Shown: positions 56,416 to 64,000 of the stretch, in pieces
Layout of the letters: each line of letters starts with the position of its first letter
How positions within the stretch are numbered: the stretch's first letter is position 1
Assembly (NCBI GenBank): GCA_001599935.1
Contig: BCIJ01000022.1
Span: 1-64,000 of the forward strand
DNA: 64,000 bases
Direction of reading: 5' to 3'
From: Holtermannia corniformis
Taxonomy: Eukaryota; Basidiomycota; Tremellomycetes; Holtermanniales
Program-made: the position numbers and the translations under genes
Notes under the pieces: generated by a model
The model's input: the letters and a program-made list of their open reading frames with translations, nothing else
What the model was told of the DNA's origin: nothing
Databases searched by the model: none

Positions 56416-59400
56416 ATGGAGGCAGATCTCTCGACACTCCCCAGGGAGTTTTTGGAGGTGCGCACGTCCTGCTCTCTTGGATAACACCTAACATGTCAGG
56501 CCTATCCGTACCCTGCCCTGGTCATGCGTGTACCTCTCCCAACCCCGCAGGCAAATGACGACGACACAGCGACCGCGTCGAGCAGTGCGCACGGAGCTCA
56601 TTTGCCAGCGTTTTCGCGTGTGCGGGGCCTCGATTGCTTGCAAGTCTGCTATGGGAACGAGCGATGGCACAATCTCTCTGGCGGACGAGAGTTGCTGGAC
56701 TGCATCGATCTCAAAGGCGCTCAGCGCCTCGGTGATTGGCTTTCTGGCGCAAAGGCCGCGAGGCAGAAGTACCGCGAGCGTGTCCGAGAGCAAAAGGCAG
56801 AACACGAACGCCTAGAAGCCGGGTCCTCGATCGGCCCAGGAACACTGGCCTTTTTATCGCGTGAAGCTGCGCGCGACTCTGCCAACGCCGCGCCAGAGGG
56901 TTTCTGGGAGCCAGAAGCGCCGCCCTACGAGGACCGATCCACCATTTCCGATCCCGCGTCAGCAAATGGATCCGAAGAAGGTACTGGAATCAGCTTGAAC
57001 GTCAGCTCTGGGCGGACGGCAACCGCTTCCCTCTTGATCGACCTGGTCTCGCCTGGACGAGTCACCTTGGAGCTTACAAGGACAATCCTACCTTGCTACC
57101 GTCGAGCCCCCGATGGCAGTTCTAGCGTTATCGGCGCATATAGCTTCGCCGTGATCCTTTGCACCCCCCGTAGCCCCTACATCCCTATCGAAAGCAGTTT
57201 AGAAATCCGACGCGGGAACACCCCATCCGATGTGGAAGTCGATGCCCCTGTCACGGAAGTCTCTCGCTCGAAGGAATTGCCCTCAGCATCTGTCGACGTT
57301 GGCCCCTCGCCCTCTTTCCGCACCCCAAAGCACCTGCTGCGTTCCGACGAGGCCTCAAGCATGCTTGCGGCTACCCCCACAAACGAGCTCGAGGCGTTCA
57401 GCTTCACGTCACCAAAATATCGTCAGAAATCTATCACCGATCTCCAGCGCGCAGACGTGCGGCACTTGCTCCAGACGTTCGACTGGACGACGACACCTCT
57501 AGGACCATCGGCGACATGGCCTGACAGTTTGAAGTCCGTTTGTAAGTGCCCGTGCAGTTCACTGCTCCAGGAAGCTCATGGGAGCAGTGTCGGTCGCTAT
57601 GAGTTACCCAGACCCAGCGTGTCTTTGGTGGGGGCAAGACTTGACCTTGCTATACAACCAACCATATGCTGGTGTACGTGCTTCGGTGCAGGTCGCACAC
57701 GACTAATTCTCGCAGATTTCTGTCAAGCATCCGGGCATCTTTGGGATGGCAGGCGCCAAGGCGTGGGCCGGTGAGTGTATGAGCCTTAGAGATTGAGGTT
57801 GACCCTGTCCAGAATTGTGGGCAGGAATCGGTCCACTCGCCCAATCGGTGATGCAAGGACAGGTCATCAGTCGAGCTGATGGTGAGTCTGCCTGTTGCAA
57901 ACCCCGCTGATCAGTGTTCCAGATTTACTGCTCTTCAAAGACACCATAGAGGGTGAGGGCAAAACGTACGAGACTTATCACAGCTGGATGGTGCGTGAAG
58001 CTCTTGCAATTGATCCCAATTGACATATGCTAGTACGTGCCAGTCCGGGGAGAAAATGGAGAAATCGCCGGCATCTTCAACACGACGCGTGAATCAACTG
58101 CCAAAGTTCTGGCCGAGCGTCGGCTCGCCACCGTGCGCGCCATTGGCGAACGGTGTTCCATCGCTCGATCGATGATGGAGTATAACTCTGGCATCATCGA
58201 AAGCCTTGCCGATAATGCTCTAGACGCGCCTTTCGCATTGTTGTATCATGCCGAAGTGGCTTCGAGTACCGAGAACAAAGTAACGATGGGTCAAAGCAAG
58301 ACGGTGGTAACGTCGGCCGTCCACGTTCGCCTATCTGGCACAGTCGGGGTACCTGCCGGCCATCCTTCTGCACCAGAGCTGGTCACCATGCGGCTCCCCA
58401 ACGGACGCAACGGACGAACAGAGAGGCCCTCGGTGACATCATTCAGGTCGACTTCGCCCGCGCCTAGCATATCCGCTATTTCGGCGGCGACCGCACCTTC
58501 AGCTAGTGACGCCGACTCGACTTCACCATTAGATTGCTGGCCGATACGCGAAGCGTTGATTTCACGCCGCCCCGTATTCGTCCCCGATTGCTCAGCTCTA
58601 ATTCAAGGATACCCCATCAGACACTGGGATGCTTTGCCAACGCAAGCACTTGTAATACCCATCGACTCAGCTGGTGAACTACCACCTGTTGTGCTAGTAC
58701 TCGGGCTGAACCTCCGACGACCGTTTGATGAGGAATACGAGGGCTTCAGCAACCTTCTCCGCGCGCAGCTCGCATCTGGCGTCGCAGCGGTTCGCAGTTT
58801 CGAAGCCGAACGTGCCCGCCTCGACGATATGGCTGCGCTCGATCGAGCAAAGACATATCTCTTCTCCAACGCCAGTCACCAGCTCAAGTCGCCCACCGCT
58901 ATCATCATGCTCTGCACGCAAGATCTGATCGATCAGGTCAAGCCCGGACCCCAAAAGAACATGCTCAACACCATTCGGCGGAATGGAGCGATGCTAGCAC
59001 GCCTCGTTGACTCGCTCATGGACGTGTCCAAACTTGAGGCTGGCAAGCTGAAGGGAAGCTTCAGGCCTGTTAACCTGGGGGTTTTCACGCGAGATCTCGC
59101 TGCCCTGTTTCGGACGGCAATTGAGAAGGGTGGACTTGTCTTTACGGTCGACTGCGATACATCGGCGAAAGACACTTATGTCGACGCCGATCAGTGGGAG
59201 AAGGTCGTCTCGAACTTGTTGAGCAACGCGATCAAGTATACAATGACAGGTTGGATCAAGGTAAGTCACATGCGCTACAGCGAACGATCACTGACGGGTT
59301 CATCAGATCTCAGTGACCTACACTCCATCAAGTGCTGTACTGCAAGTGTCTGACTCGGTTAGTAAGGTTTGTCCAAAGGTGCTCGCTGCTGACATCAAGC

Positions 59401-62400
59401 AGGGCGTCGGCATAGGACGCAAGGACATCGGCATGATCGGCGAGCGTTTTCACCGGGTCGAAAGTATTTCCCGCTCGCACGAAGGGACCGGTATCGGTCT
59501 TTCGTTGACGAAAGAGCTCTTACGGTTACATGGGGGGTCCTTGACATTGGAAAGCACGACGGCCGATGAGTCTACGGATGGATCCCACGGTTCGACCTTC
59601 ACCTGCACGATACCGCTCGGCAAGCAACATCTTCCGTCGGACCACATTGATCTATCGAGCGCGAGCAACGGTCGTGCAAGCCACAGCAAGGGCATTGTCG
59701 AGGAAGTCAATCAGTGGTATCGCAACGACGAAGAGAGCAACGAATCACAAAGCGACTCGAGCTCGGCCATTGCCTCGCAAAATTCAAGCAAGAGCTCGAG
59801 AGGAATCGATCCAAGCACGCTATACTTCAAGAAAGACGACGTCATACTCATTGTCGATGACAACTACGACCTTCGACGGTACATCAAGTCGATCTTCGCC
59901 AGTTTCTGCATCGTACTCGAAGCCAAGAATGGCCAGGAAGCTTTGGATGTGTGCCGCACTCAAAGGGTCGACTTGATTTTCAGCGACGTCATGATGCCGA
60001 TCATGAGTGGTTTGGAGATGCTCAGCAAGATCCGAGCCGATCCTGACTTGAGGCTCATTCCTGTCATCATTCTTACTGCTCGCGGTGGGGATGAGAATCG
60101 CGTCGAGGGCTTGCTGGCAGGTGCCGAGGATTACCTTGGAAAGCCATTTTCCGCAAAAGAGGTTCTCGCCCGAGGACATATGCAGCTCCAAATGGGCAAG
60201 CGACGCATATTGCTTGAGCGTCTTTTCGTCGACAAGACGGCCGAGTTGCGTATGCTCAGCGAGAATGCCCCAATTGGCATCATGCGTACCTCGCAAGAAG
60301 GCCATGTTTCTTACGCCAATAAAGCCTTCTCCTCGCTGTCCGGCATGACGGATCTTAAGGCGGATTGGTCAGAGTACGTGATGCCTGATCACCTACGCGC
60401 AGTGCAGCTTGCTTGGACGCGCAGCGTTGACTTGGCAGAGGCATACGTCTTTGTCGAGTTCCAGTGGACGAATGGCACCTGGGTGGCCGCGCAGTTTGTT
60501 CGATTCAACGGAGTCGCCGCGCTGGACGGTGTCTTGTGTTATCTCTCCGACATCACCGCCCGCAAGGACCACGAGAATGTGCAGTTGTTGAGGTTGCAAG
60601 AGGCGGAAGCAAGGCGTCTCGAGGCAGAAGAGGCAAAGCGACAGCAGACGCTCCTCCTGGACGTCAGCGCTCACGAGGTATGTGACTCGGAGCCATCCAG
60701 GTTGAAGCTGACCGGTCGCAGATTCGCAACCCTCTCTCAGCAGTCAGCAACAGTGCGGATCTGTGCAAAACCAACTTGGAAGTCCTTCTACGGCACTTGC
60801 AAAGTGCTCGACCAGAGGATCATTGGACTGCGACGACCGAAGTCATCCAGTCTCTTGAAGAAGATATCGACAGCCTTGAGGCAATCGTTGCTTCTTGTGC
60901 TTCGCAAGAGCTGATTTGCAACGATATCCTTTCGCTTGGAAGGATCCAGATGGAGACTCTGCCGATCGTGCCCGTCGAAGTTGACTTGCAACGAGAAGCA
61001 CACTCGATCATCAGCGTCTTCCGCAACGAGGCAAAGGTCAAGGGCATCAACCTAGCCGTGTCGCTGAACTCAAGTTTGCTCGGTCAGAAGGCTATCAAAG
61101 TCGACATCATCCGCTTAAAGCAAGTCATCACCAACCTGGTAGCCAACAGTCTCCGTTTGACAGCAGCAAGTGGTGAGTGCATGTATGGCGAAGTGATGGG
61201 CTTCGCTCAAGGTTCGTAGCTATCAAGATGATTACAGTCTCCTTGGATGTGTCGTATGAGCCGCCCGACAGCAACTTTTGCGTCAACACTCATCCTGGGC
61301 AACGACCTGCCGTCCTGGAGGAGGAGATGCCCATCTATCTCTTCGTGTCGGGTCGGTACCTGAACGTTCGGGTGAATCTTACTGACAAGGCTGCAGTGCA
61401 AGACTCGGGTCCGGGCCTCACACCGCAGGACCTGCAAAAGCTGTTCCTGAAATTTTCGCAAGTCAGTCCGAAGAGCCACAACATTCTCGGCGGATCCGGG
61501 TTGGGCTTGTACATCTGCCGCAAACTCACAGAGCTCAGTATGTTTAATGATTGATCCCTATGCCCCGCTGACATTCTCATAGTGGGCGGGCGTATCGACG
61601 TGATCAGTGAACAGGGCAAAGGCTCGACATTCCGCTTCTTCATACAAGCGACTGCTGTGCACCAAAGCAAGCGCATGCATGCGGACGAAGATGATGGACC
61701 GCACAAGAAGCGGAACATGCCAACTTCAGTAGAAAAGCTAGAAGCTCATGTTCTTGTCGTAGAGGTGGGTGCTCGGCAGTGGGTGCAACTGTATGCTCAC
61801 TGTCTATCTAGGACAACAAGATCAATCAGACAGTGCTTGTCAAGCAATTGAAGCACCTCGGTATGACCTGTGAGAGTGAGTGCTGTCATTTGGCGTTGGC
61901 GGTTTCTGACCCGCAGTCGCCGACAACGGGCTCGAGGGGCTCGAGAAGATTCGTCATACGGCATCGGTGCAGACCACTGGAGCTCGAGCGTTCGACGTCG
62001 TGTTGATGGACCTTGAAATGCCAAGTGGGTCCCGAGTTCACTTCTCGCCCCCCCCCCCCCACGACCAAGACTAATTTGCGACAAGTTATGGATGGCCTGA
62101 CAGCCGTTCATCATATCCGCAGCGAAGAAGCGGCAGGGAGCCTAAAGCGATCCTTGATCATCGCGCTGAGTACGTCAATAATGTTCCTGCCAGGAGTTTA
62201 GACTGACCCTCGATCGCTCAGCCGGCAACGCTCGGCAGGAGCAGATCGACAACGCACTGCTGCACGGCATGGATGACGGTACGTGGCCTGTCATTGATCA
62301 CCGCGCTGGCACTCATTGTCCGCAGTCGTCACGAAGCCGTATAGAATCAAGGCGCTCGTCACGACCATCAAGTCCGTCTTGGAAAGGGGAAGGGCTGAGA

Positions 62401-62411
62401 CTGGCCATTGA
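56416..62411 (+). CDS. Double hybrid histidine kinase (Tco2-like)
   Basis: Starts MEADLSTLPREFLEAYPYPALVM at 56416 across an intron at about 56458-56499, the usual opening of this fungal sensor kinase group. A PAS/GAF-type sensor part follows (TTPLGPSATWPDSLK, YPDPACLWWGQDLTLLYNQPY). Module 1: a HisKA box NASHQLKSPTAI with phospho-His, an ATPase with NLLSNAIKYT, DSGVGIG and GTGIGLSLTKEL, and a receiver with VDDNYD, phospho-Asp in IFSDVMMP and Lys in LGKPF. A PAS-like segment (ENAPIGIMRTSQEGHVSYAN) leads to module 2: SAHEIRNPLSAVSNS, VQDSGPGLTP, SGLGLYICRKL and a second receiver DNKINQT...DVVLMDLEMP...VTKPYR. Two complete HK-REC units on one chain are the dual-hybrid type known from basidiomycetes (Cryptococcus Tco2). 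No transmembrane helix is seen. Confidence 0.9.
62048..62060. repeat. C13 homopolymer in a kinase-gene intron
   Basis: Thirteen consecutive C residues lie in the intron that follows the second receiver's DLEMP. The intron is spliced at gtgggt...gacaag to give DLEMPIMDGL, so the run does not affect the protein. It is a likely site of length error in reads. Confidence 0.9.
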
Positions 62412-62546
62412 TTGTCTACACGATTGTATTAGTACTATCAACCAATGTAGCGCCTTCTGATGCCTACCGCATGATCCGGCGCCACTTTGGATATTTGCGT
62501 AAAAACACGAAAAGCTTGTCAGCGTGGGGACTCAGTCGTGAGAGAG

Positions 62547-62552
62547 ACGCGT
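62547..62552. promoter_or_regulatory. MCB box upstream of SLD5
   Basis: ACGCGT lies 39 bp before the SLD5 start codon, inside the 179-bp gap after the kinase gene. This is close enough to overlap the 5' UTR. A second ACGCGT overlaps the acceptor of SLD5 intron 2 (63216-63221). Confidence 0.45.
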
Positions 62553-62590
62553 CGAGGAACCAAAGATGGTCTGCCGAGCCGTGAGCCCTC

Positions 62591-63725
62591 ATGCCTTCAT
62601 TCTTTGACGACCCCGACTCGGACGAGGATGCTTCCCTGCCTGTTGCTCCTCGCGCAATGCCGCCGCCCAGGCGGCCGAACACCATCAATGCTCACGCTTC
62701 GTCTTCACGGCAGCCTAGTGTCGGTGCTGCGTCCATCGGTGGTGGCCAAGGCTCAAGAAGCTTCATGTCAAGATTGACAGATTCGATCGCTGGTTCTCCA
62801 CCTCGAGGGGGCGGCAGCACGTCTGGGCTACCTTCTGTGTTAGGCGAAGTTGATTTGGACGTGGATGAGGATCCAGACGATAACGACGTCAAGAAGCTTG
62901 GGCGGATTTGGACACGAGAACGGGGTACGGTCGACCTCATGCAGTGGGAGGAAGACCTGATAGACAGCATCCTAGACAAGTTGGAGCAGCAGGTGAGCTT
63001 GCGCGTCAGCAGTTGTAGCCGTCGCTGATGCAGCCTGCAAGCAACGATTATGCCAGTTGTTGCGAGATGATCCAGCGACGTCTGAAGAGGAGCACTTCAA
63101 GTTGATGCTGGTCGAGACGGAGATGGAGAGGGTCAAATTCCTCGTAAGAGGCTATCTGCGCGCCCGTCTGAGCAAGGTATGCTCGACTGCATGTTCGTCT
63201 GTAGTGAGACTTAACACGCGTAGATCGAAAAGTTCTCGCACTACATCACCGTCACACCGGAGACGCATTCACTGCTGTCACCGAGTGAGCTGAACCATGC
63301 TCACAAGTGCGCCCCTCGCTCGTTACACCGGCAGATGACTGACTGACGAACAGATTCACGGCCCTACTGCATCAGCACTTTTCGCATTCAGTTCTAGAAT
63401 CATTGCCCGAGTGGTTGCGCAAGATGGATGACACGCTCGGCGACGGCGTGTCAATGAGTGCGTTCTTTCGGTAGCCTGTCAGAACTCTGTGGACTGACTA
63501 TGCCAGTCACCCAGCCCGATCGTGATCTACCAGTACTCGTCTTCTGTCTTCGAGATTGTGGGGAAATCAGTCTGGAAGGGTCAGTCGCTTGTGGTCTTGC
63601 TGCGGAGAGCGATTGACAACTGGGTCAGTGGCGAACGAGCACCCCTCGACAGGGGTACGACACATATTGTCAAGTATCGCCTGGTAGAGCGCTGGATCCA
63701 GCTAGGCTGGCTTGAAGTACTATAA
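62591..63725 (+). CDS. SLD5: GINS complex subunit Sld5
   Basis: Subunit of GINS, which joins Cdc45 and Mcm2-7 to form the CMG replicative helicase. Starts MPSFFDDPDSDEDASLP. After an acidic/serine N-terminal extension of about 90 residues comes the family's helical domain: RERGTVDLMQWEEDLIDSIL, LRDDPATSEEEHFKLMLVE, and EMERVKFLVRGYLRARLSKIEKF. The C-terminal strand domain is reached through an intron at about 63578-63626 (GT at gtcagt, AG at ggtcag) and reads GGERAPLDRGTTHIVKYR, ending RWIQLGWLEVL. Exons confirmed by frame: 62591-62992, 63042-63176 and from 63224. The long acidic N-terminus is larger than in yeast Sld5. Confidence 0.92.
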
Positions 63726-63734
63726 TGCATTGCG

Positions 63735-64000
63735 TCACGGTCCTGTTCCGTCCTTGACTCGCATCCCGGCTGCACGCAAGGATGTTGAACAGCGATTCAA
63801 CAAGTCGTCACGGATTTTGGATTGAGGTTGATCGAGGAGGAGGGCGCGAAGGCTGTATACGTAGATTGCGAGCTCGGCTTTTCGATCGCTTGTTGCGCGT
63901 ATGATTTGCTCGCTGAGACCATCGAGTAACGGGACGCAAAGCTGCAAAGTCTCCGCCTTGGCCGGCAGGTCGGTCTTGAACTGCGAGCGTAGGCGATCTC
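63735..64000 (-). CDS. C-terminal end of an unrecognised gene, running off the window
   Basis: A stop at 63735 ends a minus-strand frame open to the window edge: QFKTDLPAKAETLQLCVPLL, DGLSEQIIRATSDRKAELA, YVYSLRALLLDQPQSKIRDD and a final RMRVKDGTGP-like tail (AAGMRVKDGTGP). It looks like alpha-helical coding sequence and is convergent with SLD5, whose stop is only 10 bp away. The family is not recognised and the start lies beyond the window. Confidence 0.6.
   Translation of the reverse strand, partial: DRLRSQFKTDLPAKAETLQLCVPLLDGLSEQIIRATSDRKAELAIYVYSLRALLLDQPQSKIRDDLLNRCSTSLRAAGMRVKDGTGP

Noticed and set aside
1..64000. CRISPR arrays, operons, ribosome binding sites, rRNA and tRNA genes
   Set aside because: Dense spliceosomal introns show a eukaryotic nuclear locus; no regular repeat-spacer array or cloverleaf-type sequence was noticed, although a tRNA search program was not run.

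Overview
The window is a piece of fungal nuclear chromosome, most likely from a basidiomycete. Nearly every conserved gene is cut by many very short introns (about 36-80 nt, GT...AG, usually with a CTGAC/CTGAT-like branch site just before the acceptor), GC content is moderately high and genes are packed closely on both strands. A double hybrid histidine kinase and a Tnp2-type CACTA transposase also fit Basidiomycota. The species cannot be named from sequence alone.

Bases 1-14300 are accessory sequence. The left end is a nest of broken transposons: a Ty1/copia polymerase fragment, a solo LTR, and a truncated Ty3/gypsy element whose one remaining LTR carries the hallmarks of Tf1-type self-priming. 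That LTR abuts a 5'-truncated hAT transposase. After a doubtful small membrane-protein locus and an F-box-like gene comes an apparently complete 6.7-kb CACTA transposon (7582-14296). It has perfect 40-bp terminal inverted repeats, a 3-bp target duplication (ACT), a Tnp2-like transposase and a second gene of unknown family. It sits 33 bp upstream of the F-box start codon.

Bases 14900-64000 are ordinary housekeeping sequence. In order: an M16C metallopeptidase with a mitochondrial-type leader, an sn1-specific diacylglycerol-lipase-like protein, a mitochondrial Msp1-like AAA ATPase, a secreted or membrane amidase, an FHA protein resembling Ki-67, a small multi-pass membrane protein, ribonucleotide reductase small subunit (RNR2), a monocarboxylate-type MFS transporter, MSH6, the E2 enzyme UBC1, Xaa-Pro aminopeptidase, a lysine-rich membrane-anchored protein, an unrecognised large protein, a GH128-like secreted glucanase, a Tco2-like double hybrid histidine kinase, SLD5 of GINS, and the 3' end of one more gene.

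Functionally, RNR2 (dNTP supply), SLD5 (replicative helicase), MSH6 (mismatch repair) and the Ki-67-like protein (mitotic chromosomes, inferred) form a cell-cycle theme. MluI cell-cycle boxes (ACGCGT) lie next to RNR2, MSH6 and SLD5, including three inside RNR2 intron 1. No tRNA, rRNA or CRISPR was seen. Exon coordinates given in the evidence are by-eye splicing that preserves frame and family motifs.
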